Of a stretch of 15,172 nucleotides of DNA, positions 1 through 8,266 are shown one piece after another; within the stretch, counting starts at the first letter, position 1, and each line of letters opens with the position of its first letter. The notes below the pieces were generated by a model. The model did no database searches. It was not told where the DNA came from and saw only the letters and a program-made list of their open reading frames with translations. The stretch comes from an uncultured Eubacteriales bacterium (GTDB taxonomy: Bacteria; Bacillota; Clostridia; Oscillospirales; Oscillospiraceae), in NCBI GenBank assembly GCA_900321335.1, contig ONVR01000298.1, positions 1 to 15,172 of the forward strand, given 5' to 3'. A program made the translations under genes and the position numbers.

Positions 1-48
1 GACCTGCTGATTACGAATCAGCTGCTCTACCGACTGAGCTATACCAGC
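1..48 (-). tRNA. tRNA-Thr(CGU), 5' part only
   Basis: On the minus strand this reads as the first 48 nt of a tRNA. It has an acceptor strand GCTGGTA, a D-arm GCTC/GAGC with AGTCGGTA loop, and an anticodon stem GCTGA/TCAGC around loop TTCGTAA. The anticodon is therefore CGT, which reads ACG (Thr). The T-arm and 3' acceptor strand lie beyond the left window edge, so integrity of the whole gene cannot be judged. Confidence 0.93.
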
Positions 49-73
49 GTGTACTTTTTGATCAGCGGCGCTT

Positions 74-102
74 AGTATAACACATTAAATTCAATTCGTC
101 AA
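74..102 (-). promoter_or_regulatory. Promoter of the tRNA-Thr gene
   Basis: On the minus strand a -35 TTGACG (102-97) and a -10 TATACT (79-74) are separated by exactly 17 nt. They lie about 25 nt upstream of the tRNA 5' end. This is a near-consensus sigma-A type promoter, and nothing else downstream on that strand needs it. Confidence 0.8.
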
Positions 103-260
103 CCGATAATGTTTCAGCTTTTTTTGAAAGCTGTAGGGTTTACAATGATGTGTGACAGAAAGTGAAAAAAAGATAGCGAATAGGAGTGAGATTTAATTTG
201 TCAAGGTGATTTTCTGTATAATTTTATATCTGCGCAAAGAAGCGCTTTGAGAATCGTCGC

Positions 261-305
261 AAAACTCAGGGGCACAGTTCATTCATATAACTGTGCCTCT
301 GAGTT
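261..305 (-). terminator. Rho-independent terminator after the ACP-like ORF
   Basis: Two 17-nt arms (263-279 and 289-305) pair with a single G-T wobble around a 9-nt loop. On the minus strand the stem runs into a short TTTT. It lies just downstream of the ACP-like ORF, so it most likely ends the decayed kinase/ACP transcript. The U-tract is short, so efficiency is uncertain. On the plus strand no T-run follows. Confidence 0.7.
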
Positions 306-318
306 GCTTTGTCAAAGG

Positions 319-642
319 TCATCTTCTGGTGTGTCTAGTTTTTCCCTGCCGAAGGATGCACTTTCGCTGTGACCTGTACATTGAGCCTGTATAAGCTTCG
401 ATCTGCGTACATATATCTCCCAGAGAAGACAGCGGCAGCAGAAAGCTAAAACGGATCTGATATGCTTCCTCTAATCTCAGAAGAAAAAGCGCCACACCAA
501 TTTCATCTAGTCCCAGCTCGGAAAATGACAACTCCTCACTGTCCGATGAAAAATTGCGCTCCGGGAAAAAATCCAGCGCAGCTGCGAGAACACTCACACG
601 GATTTCCGCGTGACCGAGTGCACTGCGATCAATTCTTTGCAT
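319..642 (-). CDS. Acyl-carrier-protein-like protein lacking the carrier serine
   Basis: This is a 107-residue ORF. I chose the ATG at 642 because an AAGGAGG lies 8 nt before it; an upstream in-frame start has no such site. Residues 40-65 follow the carrier-protein helix II pattern (FSELGLDEIG, then RLEEAYQIRF), matching the usual D-S-L region followed by an acidic helix. Where carrier proteins have the phosphopantetheine-accepting Ser, this one has Glu47, so it should not be convertible to a holo form. The last 20 or so residues are strongly basic, exceed the usual carrier-protein length of about 80, and may be read-through of a frameshifted tail. It starts 13 nt after the stop of the broken kinase gene and was probably co-transcribed with it. 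It may be a true non-modified carrier homologue or part of the same decay. The fold assignment is by pattern only. Confidence 0.55.
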   Translation of the reverse strand: MQRIDRSALGHAEIRVSVLAAALDFFPERNFSSDSEELSFSELGLDEIGVALFLLRLEEAYQIRFSFLLPLSSLGDICTQIEAYTGSMYRSQRKCILRQGKTRHTRR

Positions 643-655
643 CTCATTCGCCTCC

Positions 656-1913
656 TTATTTTTCCTTCCGCGGTGGATACGCCGGATGTGCATGATCACC
701 GAGGAGGAAGCGCAGTCCAATCACAAAATCTCTCTCATCCTGCATAACCCGGCATTCATCGCCGAGCTCTGCATCATGGTTTACATTCAGCAGCCCTATA
801 TTTGTGCCCTCACCGGGCTTTGCATGTCGGTCAATGCGGTTCCGGAAGGAAAAGCAGACGAACTCCCGATCTATGAAATTCCGGATGCGAATAGGACTGG
901 AAATATCTGAATACTTCTCAATATTCGAGCTCAGATTATCCAGTGTCCGCTTGAGATAGGTCTCATGAAAGAAAATGCAGACATCCGGCCAACTCAGATC
1001 GGCATCAATGAAACGACCGCGACGGGAAAGATACCCTACCATCTCGGAGAGCGGACTGTGCAGCGCCTGCTTCAGCGAACACAGCGTCGGTGTCACAGCG
1101 GTATTGGTGTCGGGCTGCTTGGAGTACCGAAAAATGTTGTCGGAAAGCTGCTTGATCTGTCCGGCATTTTCGTCAATTCAAATAGTCTTTCATTTGATTC
1201 TCACTTTCATATTTTCCGCAGCGCAGTATCTCCATACAAATCATCAGCTTTGTCAAAGGCGTGCGCAAATCGTAGGACATTCCAGTAATCATGGACTGGT
1301 TGTCGAGCACAGACGCGGCTCCGCGTCGCGCTGCGCACGAAAAGCAAGACGCATGGCGTCCAGTCCCCGGACAAGGCGTCCCAGCTCGTCCGTTCCCTTC
1401 ACAATGATGGGGTGGGTCAGATCACCGCCCTCCAACATCTGGATTTCTTCACTTAACACACAAATATAGCTGACGACCTTCCGTGCGCCCCGCAGGAAAA
1501 TCAGCACAAATACTATGACACAAAACAGGGTTTCATCGATGGTCATCCAGTTCTGATACTCATAGATAACGTTCACGATTAGAAACAGCTCAGCATCCCC
1601 ATCGCGAAAGGAAACGGAATAATAGGAATGCCGGTTCATAACCGGAGTATATTTCCATAGGCTCTTTCTTCCCCATGAACGGCCAGACCATATACGCATA
1701 CGCGTCTATGATGAGCAGCATGAACAGGTCACTCTCCACGACGGCAACGGCGTCCCAGTCGTGGAGAATGGCGCAGGGATTTCGCTGGATACTGTTCAGA
1801 TCGGCTCCGCATTATTTCAGAATCCGCTTTGGAATGGCATAATACGCAGAAAGATAATCTGCGTTTCGAAACGGCGTGATCTCACCGTTTCTGCACTTGA
1901 GATAAATTGGCAT
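656..1913 (-). pseudogene. Sensor histidine kinase, inactivated by a stop, frameshifts and loss of the catalytic His
   Basis: Pieces of one HAMP-type sensor kinase can be read in order on the minus strand. They are an N-terminal segment from 1913, a membrane segment (about 1550-1490), a HAMP stretch ending TDELGRLVRGLDAM (about 1400-1340), an H-box SYDLRTPLT (about 1280-1250), and an ATPase N-box LDNLSSNIEKYSD with a GTNIGL remnant. The reading frame is broken by an in-frame TAA at 1814-1812 and by frame changes near 1630, 1305 and 1175. In the H-box the phospho-acceptor His is Tyr (TAC, 1274-1272), which alone would abolish autophosphorylation. No response regulator gene lies beside it. The closest parallel is VanS-like clostridial kinases, but the exact subfamily is uncertain. 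The SD-like GAAAGGAG is about 16 nt from the ATG at 1913, so the original start may itself be mutated. Confidence 0.85.
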
Positions 1914-1956
1914 GCTTAGATTTTTGTTCTCCTTTCACGAGGGAATAGCATTCTCT

Positions 1957-1985
1957 ATTATATAACGATATTAGCGCCATATAAA
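1957..1985 (-). promoter_or_regulatory. Candidate promoter of the histidine kinase pseudogene
   Basis: On the minus strand a perfect -10 TATAAT (1962-1957) lies 17 nt from a weaker TTTATA (1985-1980). It sits about 45 nt upstream of the first pseudogene codon, in a very AT-rich stretch. Because the region is AT-rich, chance matches are likely. The rest of 1914-2179 holds no ORF I can support. Confidence 0.4.
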
Positions 1986-2117
1986 TATTCCTATTATATT
2001 GAAAATATTTTTCCTTTTCCTGATTTTATTCTATACTTTTTACTGTACCAAAACATCCCAGCAACTATCATATGTGAAATTTTGCTAAAAGTATATTTTT
2101 TTCATAAATGAATAAGT

Positions 2118-2158
2118 CCCGCTCGAATCCAAGAGAACAATCTTGGTTTCGAACAGGG
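2118..2158. repeat. Imperfect inverted repeat after araD
   Basis: The arms CCCGCTCGAATCCAAGA and TCTTGGTTTCGAACAGGG pair around a 6-nt loop, with a mismatch beside the CCAAGA stem and an internal loop near the base. It lies 22 nt downstream of the araD stop. It could terminate the ara operon, but no U-tract follows on the minus strand (ACTTATTC), so a terminator role is uncertain. The TTCGAA cores resemble a tRNA T-arm only superficially. Confidence 0.35.
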
Positions 2159-2179
2159 CTTAGCTATAGACCTAATTAA

Positions 2180-2872
2180 TTAAAAATTCTGCCCGTAATA
2201 GGCGTTCTTGCCGTGTTTGCGGAGGAAGTGCTTATCTAGCAACGCCTGCTGCATTCCGCCCTTTTCGGGGTTAATCACCATGGCGTGCCAGTCCATGAAG
2301 GCGACCTCCTCCATGACCACCGCGTTGTGGACAGCGTTCATGGCGTCCGTGCCCCAGGCGAAGGGGCCGTGACTGTGGACGACCACGCCGGGAATGGCGG
2401 CCGGGTCTTTATCCGCAAAGGTTTCAACAATGACCTTGCCGGTCTCTTTCTCGTATTCGCCCTTGATCTCCGCCTCGGTCATCTTCCTCGTACACGGAAT
2501 ATCTCCGTAGAAGTAGTCCGCGTGGGTGGTGCCCATGGCAGGGATGCCCATGCCGGCCTGCGCGAAGGTCGTCGCCCACCGGGAATGGGTGTGGACGATG
2601 CCGCCGCAGTCCGGGAACGCCTTGTAGAGCTCCACGTGGGTGGCGGTGTCGCTGGAGGGCTTCCATATGCCCTCGACCACGTTTCCGTCAAGGTCAACGA
2701 CCACCATATCCTTCGCGGTCATCCCCTCATAGGGCACGCCGGAGGGCTTGATGACCACGAGGCCGCTTTCTCGGTCGATTCCGGATACATTGCCCCACGT
2801 GAAGGTTACAAGACCATACTTCGGCAGCAGCAGATTTGCCTCGCAGACGGTCCTTTTCAGTTCTTCCAGCAT
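2180..2872 (-). CDS. araD: L-ribulose-5-phosphate 4-epimerase
   Basis: This 230-residue class II aldolase-fold enzyme interconverts L-ribulose 5-phosphate and D-xylulose 5-phosphate, the last step of arabinose entry into the pentose phosphate pathway. Length matches the E. coli enzyme (231). Visible family signatures are TWGNVSG (25-31), KPSG (42-45), SSDTATH (73-79), the metal ligands in IVHTHSR (His94, His96) and VVVHSHGPF (His168), HADYFYGDIP (117-126), and a C-terminal YYGQ whose Tyr is used in catalysis in the family. The start is the ATG at 2872. It shares one base with the TGA of the upstream kinase (TGATG) and is preceded by GGAGGT, which implies translational coupling. It is the last gene of the araA-kinase-araD operon. 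All key residues are present, so it should be active. Confidence 0.96.
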   Translation of the reverse strand: MLEELKRTVCEANLLLPKYGLVTFTWGNVSGIDRESGLVVIKPSGVPYEGMTAKDMVVVDLDGNVVEGIWKPSSDTATHVELYKAFPDCGGIVHTHSRWATTFAQAGMGIPAMGTTHADYFYGDIPCTRKMTEAEIKGEYEKETGKVIVETFADKDPAAIPGVVVHSHGPFAWGTDAMNAVHNAVVMEEVAFMDWHAMVINPEKGGMQQALLDKHFLRKHGKNAYYGQNF

Positions 2873-4446
2873 CAAAATACCTCCACGGCGGTCTTTTCCA
2901 CGGGGAAGGCCGCTTTATATGCCGCAAGGAACTTGTTGAAGCCGTCAATATCCGCCTTGTCCGCCATGACCGTGGAGGACTTGGCACCGTAGAACACCTT
3001 GTTGTCCAGATAATCCGGCAGGCTCTCGCCCTCATCCTTCCACAGCATATAAGCGCACAGCAGCGCCATACCGTAGGGGCCGCCCTCGCCCGCCGTCTCC
3101 ATGACGGAGACCGGCGCGTTCACAGCCGCCGACAGAAGCTTCTGCCCCACGCCGGGCGTCTTGAAGAAGCCGCCGTGACCGCAGAGCTTGTCCACCTGCA
3201 CGTTCTCTTCCCCGGTCAGGATGTCAAGACCGATCTTCAGCGTGGCAAGGGCGCTGAGGAGATGGGTGCGCATGAAGTTTGCAAGAGAAAGCTTCGCATC
3301 CGGCGTGCGGAGGAACACGGGCCGACCCTCGTTCAGGTCAGTCACACCCTCGCCGGAGTAATAGTTGAAGCTCAGAAGTCCGCCGCAGTCAGCATCGCCC
3401 TCCAGCGCCTTGTTGAAGAGCATGGTGAACAGTGTTCCCCTGTCCACGTCTGCGCCGATCAGACCGGCAAATTCGCCGAAGAGGCTGACCCAGGCGTTGA
3501 TGTCGCTGGTGCAGTTGTTGCAGTGCACCATGGCGACGGGAGCTCCCGCCGGAGTAGTGACCATGTCGATCTCCCGGTGGACGCCGAGAGCATGGTCAGT
3601 GACGAGCATGGCGAAGTCCGAGGTGCCGGCGGATACGTTGCCGGTACGAACCCGGACGGAGTCGGTAGCGACCATGCCGGTGCCCGCGTCGCCCTCACAG
3701 GGAGCCACAGGGATGCCGTGCCGAAGGTCACCCGCCGGGTCGAGGAATCTTGCTCCCGCCTCGGTGAGAGTTCCGCCGCAGTCACCCGCGTTGAGCACCT
3801 TGGGGAGAACATCCCGGAGCTTCCACGGCTGACCGTGGACAGCGTCAAACTTCTGTACCATGGCCTCATCGTAGTCCAGTGTGTCGCTGTCAATGGGGAA
3901 CATACCGGAGGCCTCACCCACGCCCATGACCTTCTCGCCGGTGAGTACATAGTGGATGTACCCTGCAAGCGTTGTGAGCTGAGCGATGTCCTTCACGTGC
4001 TCCTCGCCGTTCAGGATTGCCTGATAGAGATGGGCGATGCTCCATCTCTGGGGGATGTTGAAATCAAAGAGCGCGGAGAGCTTTTCCGCCGCCTCGCCGG
4101 TCATGGTGTTGCGCCATGTGCGGAACTCTGCCAGCTGCTTACCGTCCCTGTCGAAGGGCAGATAGCCGTGCATCATGGCCGACACGCCGATAGCGCCCAC
4201 AGTGGTCAGGGTCACGCCGAATTTTTCCTTCACGTCCCGTTTGAGATCGGCGTAGCAGGCCTGCAGACCGCCGTGGATCGCGTCCATGGAGTATGTCCAC
4301 ACGCCGTTTACCAGCTGGTTTTTCCACTCATGGCTGCCGGAGGCGACGGGAATATGCTTTTCGTTCAAGAGGACGGCCTTTATGCGGGTAGAGCCAAGCT
4401 CGATACCCAAAACAGTATTTTTCAATTCCATTACTTCAGTTTCCAT
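2872..4446 (-). CDS. FGGY-family sugar kinase, probable AraK-type L-ribulokinase
   Basis: This 524-residue protein has the two-domain FGGY kinase fold. It shows a phosphate-1 loop GIELGSTRIKAV (14-25), a catalytic Asp in CEGDAGTG (Asp253), a second phosphate loop GNVSAGTSD (269-277), and an adenosine-side LCGHGGFFKTPGVG (about 418-431). It does not look like canonical AraB, which is encoded separately at 9485-11164. Its place between araA and araD argues that it phosphorylates L-ribulose. Clostridium acetobutylicum is known to use a non-AraB ribulokinase (AraK), and this may be its counterpart. The ATG at 4446 overlaps the araA end by 16 nt and has an AAGGA 6 nt upstream. An alternative ATG at 4431 (TAATG junction, 519 residues) gives the more typical N-terminus but has a poorer SD. 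The substrate is inferred from context. Confidence 0.88.
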   Translation of the reverse strand: METEVMELKNTVLGIELGSTRIKAVLLNEKHIPVASGSHEWKNQLVNGVWTYSMDAIHGGLQACYADLKRDVKEKFGVTLTTVGAIGVSAMMHGYLPFDRDGKQLAEFRTWRNTMTGEAAEKLSALFDFNIPQRWSIAHLYQAILNGEEHVKDIAQLTTLAGYIHYVLTGEKVMGVGEASGMFPIDSDTLDYDEAMVQKFDAVHGQPWKLRDVLPKVLNAGDCGGTLTEAGARFLDPAGDLRHGIPVAPCEGDAGTGMVATDSVRVRTGNVSAGTSDFAMLVTDHALGVHREIDMVTTPAGAPVAMVHCNNCTSDINAWVSLFGEFAGLIGADVDRGTLFTMLFNKALEGDADCGGLLSFNYYSGEGVTDLNEGRPVFLRTPDAKLSLANFMRTHLLSALATLKIGLDILTGEENVQVDKLCGHGGFFKTPGVGQKLLSAAVNAPVSVMETAGEGGPYGMALLCAYMLWKDEGESLPDYLDNKVFYGAKSSTVMADKADIDGFNKFLAAYKAAFPVEKTAVEVF

Positions 4447-5897
4447 ACAAGATCCTTGATGAGCAGCTCCTCCTCGATCTTCTCGGGAGTGCTGTCCTTA
4501 TTGATGTATACGAACTCGATGTCCATCATTCTCGCCCAGTCGCGCATCTGCTCGGCGGTGACGTCGTAGGAAAGCACGGTGTGGTGGGCGCCGCCGGCGG
4601 TGATCCAGCATTCCACGCCGGTGGTAAGATCCGGCATGGCTCTCCACATGACTCTCGCCACGGGGAGGTTGGGCATGGGCATGATGGGCTTCACGGCCTC
4701 GATGTCCTGCACGATGAGGCGCAGTCTGCCGCCCATGTCGATGAGGCTCGCCACGATAGCCTTTCCGGCCTTGCCCTCGAACACCAGACGGGCGGGGTCT
4801 TTCTCGTTCATACCGATACCGAGGAAGTGGGTCTCGATGCGGGGTTTATCCGCCGCGAGAGACGGGCAGACCTCCAGCATGTGAGCGCCCAGAGAGTACT
4901 CCTGTCCCTCAACAAGATGATAGGTATAGTCCTCCATGAACGCGGAGGCGCCGTTGCCGCCCTCGCCCATGGCTTTCATGATGGCGGTCATGGCCGCGAC
5001 CTTCCAGTCGCCCTCGCCGCCGTAGCCATAGCCCTGCGCCATCAGATTCTGGGAGGCAAGACCCGGGAGCTGCTCCATGCCGTACAGATCCTGGAAGGTG
5101 TTGGAGAAGGCAAGGCAGCCCTCCCGATCCATCATCTTCTTGATGGCGACCTCTTCCTTTGCCTGATAGCGGATAGCGTCGATGTTGTCGGTGGCCACAT
5201 CGTACTTTGCGAGGTACTCGGCCATCTTTTCCTCGACTTCGGCCTCGGTGACGGCGTTCATTTCCTTCACCAGATCGCCCTGTGCCCAGGTGTTGACCTG
5301 CCAGCCAAGCTTGAGCTGGACTTCCACCTTGTCACCCTCGGTGACGGCCACCTCACGCATATTGTCACCGAAGCGCATGACCTTCATCTGCTTCGACACC
5401 GCAACGCCAACCGCGGCCTTCATCCAGTCGGAGAGCCGGGAGATGACCTTTTCACTCTGCCAGTACCCGGCGATGACCTTCCGGGGCATGCGCAGGCGGG
5501 CGGCGATGAAGCCGTGCTCCCGGTCGCCGTGGGCGGCCTGATTGAGATTCATGAAGTCCATGTCGATCTCGTCGTTGGGAATCTCTTTATTATACTGGGT
5601 GGCAAGATGGCAGTACGGCTTCTGCAGGGACGCAAAGCCGTTGATCCACATCTTGCTGGGAGAGAAAGTGTGGCACCAGGTCACGATGCCGCAGCACTCG
5701 TCGGAGTAATTTGCCTCTTTTATAATGCGGGTGATACCCTCGCAGGTGACGCCGATGGTCTTAAATACCAGAGGATACGGGAGTTTCCTGCTCATCTCCT
5801 CCGCCATTTCTTTAGCTCTCGCCTCGACGGTCTCAAGAACTTCCGGGCCGTAAAGGAACTGCGAGCCGACTACAAACCAGAATTCTCTTATCTTCAC
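4431..5897 (-). CDS. araA: L-arabinose isomerase
   Basis: This 488-residue cytoplasmic enzyme converts L-arabinose to L-ribulose, usually with Mn2+. It runs full length from FWFVVGSQFLYG at the N-terminus. The metal and catalytic residues known from E. coli AraA are all found at a constant offset of 11: Glu295 (GGEGDWK), Glu322 (FMEDYTYH), His339 (GAHMLEV) and His439 (GGAHHTVLS). The start codon is GTG at 5897, chosen because AAGGAG lies 7 nt upstream and the protein begins as the family does. It is the first gene of the araA-kinase-araD operon, with its own promoter at 5935-5963. The stop codon lies inside the start region of the kinase gene. No defects are seen. Confidence 0.97.
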   Translation of the reverse strand: MKIREFWFVVGSQFLYGPEVLETVEARAKEMAEEMSRKLPYPLVFKTIGVTCEGITRIIKEANYSDECCGIVTWCHTFSPSKMWINGFASLQKPYCHLATQYNKEIPNDEIDMDFMNLNQAAHGDREHGFIAARLRMPRKVIAGYWQSEKVISRLSDWMKAAVGVAVSKQMKVMRFGDNMREVAVTEGDKVEVQLKLGWQVNTWAQGDLVKEMNAVTEAEVEEKMAEYLAKYDVATDNIDAIRYQAKEEVAIKKMMDREGCLAFSNTFQDLYGMEQLPGLASQNLMAQGYGYGGEGDWKVAAMTAIMKAMGEGGNGASAFMEDYTYHLVEGQEYSLGAHMLEVCPSLAADKPRIETHFLGIGMNEKDPARLVFEGKAGKAIVASLIDMGGRLRLIVQDIEAVKPIMPMPNLPVARVMWRAMPDLTTGVECWITAGGAHHTVLSYDVTAEQMRDWARMMDIEFVYINKDSTPEKIEEELLIKDLVWKLK

Positions 5898-5934
5898 AGC
5901 GTAACTCCTTCGTAATCAAACAAAAATCGAAGTA

Positions 5935-5963
5935 ATTTTATCAACAAAAACCGCACTTTTCAA
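5935..5963 (-). promoter_or_regulatory. Promoter of the araA-kinase-araD operon
   Basis: On the minus strand -35 TTGAAA (5963-5958) and -10 TAAAAT (5940-5935) are spaced by 17 nt. They lie 38 nt upstream of the araA GTG. I see no clear AraR-type or CcpA-type operator overlapping it. An AAGGCCTT palindrome (5981-5988) lies about 20 nt upstream of the -35, but it is too short to call. Confidence 0.7.
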
Positions 5964-6032
5964 GTTGCTTTTATTGCTAAAAGGCCTTATCGGCACAGTA
6001 TATCTCACCGTTCAAAGAATTGCTTTTGAAAT

Positions 6033-6059
6033 GGGGCTGTCAGCAAAACCGACAGCCCC
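6033..6059 (-). terminator. Hairpin terminator after the hydrolase gene
   Basis: Perfect 9-bp arms (6033-6041 GGGGCTGTC, 6051-6059 GACAGCCCC) enclose a 9-nt loop, about 65 nt past the hydrolase stop. On the minus strand only ATTTC follows, so the U-tract is weak. It probably separates hydrolase transcription from araA, but some read-through into the ara operon is possible. Confidence 0.55.
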
Positions 6060-6124
6060 TTAAAAAATTAGGTAACACAAGTGGGAAGAAACGTGCGGAT
6101 CGTGTTTGTTTGCTCGATTAAAAA

Positions 6125-8266
6125 TCAGCAGCCGAACAGGGTGTTAAGTATGGTCTGTCCGTAGTATCCGTCACCGGTACCAAGGGTGTTAACCAGCAGC
6201 CATCCCAACAGGATGGAGCATACAAATGTGCCAAGCCATACGCTGTTTGTAAGCTTATACAGCTTTCTGTTCAGATAAGTGAACATAGGAACAGCAGTAA
6301 CAAAGGAATAAGCACATACGAAGTCGCACACGAAGGTTCCGGTGAATTTCGCCTCAACGTTCAGCACGATGGCACTGACAAGGCAGAGAAGCGCAATGGG
6401 AGCGCCATTGATCAGAACGACAATCAGCGTATCAAGCCATTCCGGTCTGTCGTCTCTTACCATGTAGTTGGTAGCGCAGGCAGAGATGAACATCAGAGGC
6501 ATGAACAGCAGCGTATTCTTGGCAACCAGATACCACTGGTCTGCATTTACATAGGAGAAGGCATTCTGCCATACTCTCAGATCCTGGCCGAACAGATAGG
6601 TCAGAGCACCGTTTATTGTGTAGCCCACGACCACTACCAACAGGGAATACACAAAATACTTGAGTATTTTCCCGATGGGGATATTGATGTTCAGTGCCGC
6701 AATACCGAGCTTCTCTCCTCTGGCCTTCTGCCAGATTGCGATGCCGACCATTGCAATCAGGTCTACGAGCGCAACAAACATGAAGAAAAAGAGTGTTATG
6801 CAGGCAGGCTTTGAAAGCGGTGTGGTGAGCGGAATCATGTACTTACCGAAGAAAGGAGGTGCAATGGCGAACCAATTCTTATTAGCTTTCCAGAAGATAT
6901 ATGTTGCAGCGACAAATGTCACGACAGCGAAAAGCCAATACTGTGATTTTGTGAACTTGGTCTTTTTGGACTCACCGAGTTCAATGACAGGAACGATACC
7001 CTTTTCATTGTGGGAAATATATGCAGCCAGAACAACCACAATGCCGAGGAAAGCCAGCACTGTAACAGCGTTAGCCGCTACACGGCCTGCGAAGATGGAA
7101 TCATAGTTATCCATCGGAACGGTGTTGGGATCAGACAGTTCGCCGCAATTGTAACCCAGAGTCTGTGTGAAGAACTCAATCATGGCGGCATTTGTCTTTA
7201 CAGAAATAGTTTCCTTGCAGTGATCCTCACCGGGAGATACATGGAACACGCGGAGCGTTCTGTTCTCTATTGCCTGAGCCAGTGCGGCATTGTTCAGAAC
7301 CGTATCCTGCTCAAAGGTGCCGATGATTTCATTTGTTTCATTCTGGTCGTCAAGGTTGTAGTATTTGTCAACAGTCATGGGAACCGTTGAATACCATCCC
7401 TGCTGCTCATGGTCATGAGTACCGAAGTCAAATACGAATTCATCATACTCGCCGTCTATAAAGCCCAGATTCACCTTCGCGCATCTCTGAACCTCATATC
7501 CGCCGACCGTGAATGTCTGGACCGTGTTGATTTCAGCACGGTCAATACCGGTTACTATGAAGGATATTACCTTATCTGAATAGTCGGCAAGCTCTTCCTC
7601 ATAGCGGTAATTGAAATACTGCAGCTGGGTATCATCCAACTTCTCTGCCGCGAGAGCAGCGGCATCCTCGTAAATCTCATCTTCTTCAAACGTGATTCCC
7701 AGTTCGTCTGACATGACATTTATCATGATGTCATTCAGTGACAGGTAATTTGCCGTCTGCAGAAGCATCTGGTCTGCTCTGTATGAACCCATGGAATGTC
7801 CGATAACACCGATTCTGGTCTCATCGACAAAAGTAATGCTCTTTACGTAATTGTAAGCATCCAGAAAGCCTGCAGGTGTTGCGCGGTTGTTGTATCCATC
7901 CAGACCCTGATCTCCGTCATCATAGCCGGAGTGCTCCGAATGCCCCTGTCCATAGGCGCTGAACGCAAAGACAACGTATCCGCGTCTTGCAAATTCGTTA
8001 GAGAAGTTTTTTGCCACGCCGAACGAGTTTGCGCCGCCATGCGCGACAATTATCGCGGGTAAATTGTCATGGCTGTTCGTACCCCACGGATAGAACAATT
8101 CGCCGGTCAGCTTGCCACCGCGGTAGTCTATGCTGATCTGCTCCGACTTGACCTTGCAAAAATCTGACTCAAACAGGATTCCTACAAAGCCGAATACCAG
8201 AGTAATTACTAGCAGCAGTGCCAGCAGCGCTTTGCAGCCTTCTCTGGTTTTTAGTGAAAACTTCAT
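6125..8266 (-). CDS. Membrane-anchored alpha/beta hydrolase fused to a polytopic membrane domain
   Basis: This is a 713-residue protein in three parts. Residues 14-32 form a single N-terminal membrane anchor. Residues about 45-375 are an alpha/beta-hydrolase with AHGG oxyanion-type motif (75-78), nucleophile elbow GHSMG (Ser158), a likely acid in FIDGEYDEF (Asp271 or Asp275), and a late His in PGEDHCK (His349). From about 395 to the end there are roughly eight hydrophobic segments (about 396-417, 441-459, 484-512, 535-558, 583-598, 612-636, 643-664, 676-693). With these, the hydrolase domain is expected outside the membrane. It resembles dienelactone-hydrolase-type esterases, and I do not recognise the membrane domain. 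It is divergent from the AraC-type regulator and upstream of araA on the same strand, so a role in deacylating pentose-containing material is possible but unproven. The start has GGGAGG about 12 nt upstream. Confidence 0.85.
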   Translation of the reverse strand: MKFSLKTREGCKALLALLLVITLVFGFVGILFESDFCKVKSEQISIDYRGGKLTGELFYPWGTNSHDNLPAIIVAHGGANSFGVAKNFSNEFARRGYVVFAFSAYGQGHSEHSGYDDGDQGLDGYNNRATPAGFLDAYNYVKSITFVDETRIGVIGHSMGSYRADQMLLQTANYLSLNDIMINVMSDELGITFEEDEIYEDAAALAAEKLDDTQLQYFNYRYEEELADYSDKVISFIVTGIDRAEINTVQTFTVGGYEVQRCAKVNLGFIDGEYDEFVFDFGTHDHEQQGWYSTVPMTVDKYYNLDDQNETNEIIGTFEQDTVLNNAALAQAIENRTLRVFHVSPGEDHCKETISVKTNAAMIEFFTQTLGYNCGELSDPNTVPMDNYDSIFAGRVAANAVTVLAFLGIVVVLAAYISHNEKGIVPVIELGESKKTKFTKSQYWLFAVVTFVAATYIFWKANKNWFAIAPPFFGKYMIPLTTPLSKPACITLFFFMFVALVDLIAMVGIAIWQKARGEKLGIAALNINIPIGKILKYFVYSLLVVVVGYTINGALTYLFGQDLRVWQNAFSYVNADQWYLVAKNTLLFMPLMFISACATNYMVRDDRPEWLDTLIVVLINGAPIALLCLVSAIVLNVEAKFTGTFVCDFVCAYSFVTAVPMFTYLNRKLYKLTNSVWLGTFVCSILLGWLLVNTLGTGDGYYGQTILNTLFGC

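Noticed and set aside
236..252. CcpA cre-like AAAGAAGCGCTTTGAG
   Set aside because: The two halves do not keep the cre spacing and symmetry, and no carbon-use promoter is adjacent.
965..1469. Plus-strand frames of 107-164 codons over the kinase pseudogene
   Set aside because: The minus strand here carries HAMP, H-box and ATPase motifs; the plus-strand frames have none and no SD.
2118..2158. tRNA remnant or attachment site suggested by TTCGAA T-arm-like cores
   Set aside because: No acceptor, D or anticodon arm can be assembled around it, and no integrase or repeat partner is in view.
2836..4569. 577-codon open frame on the plus strand opposite the FGGY kinase
   Set aside because: It is antisense to a clear FGGY kinase with conserved motifs and has no recognizable domain or SD. 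Long antisense frames are expected from third-position GC bias.
4581..5915. 444-codon open frame on the plus strand opposite araA
   Set aside because: Mirror of araA, with low-complexity His/Gly/Asp-rich translation and no family motifs.
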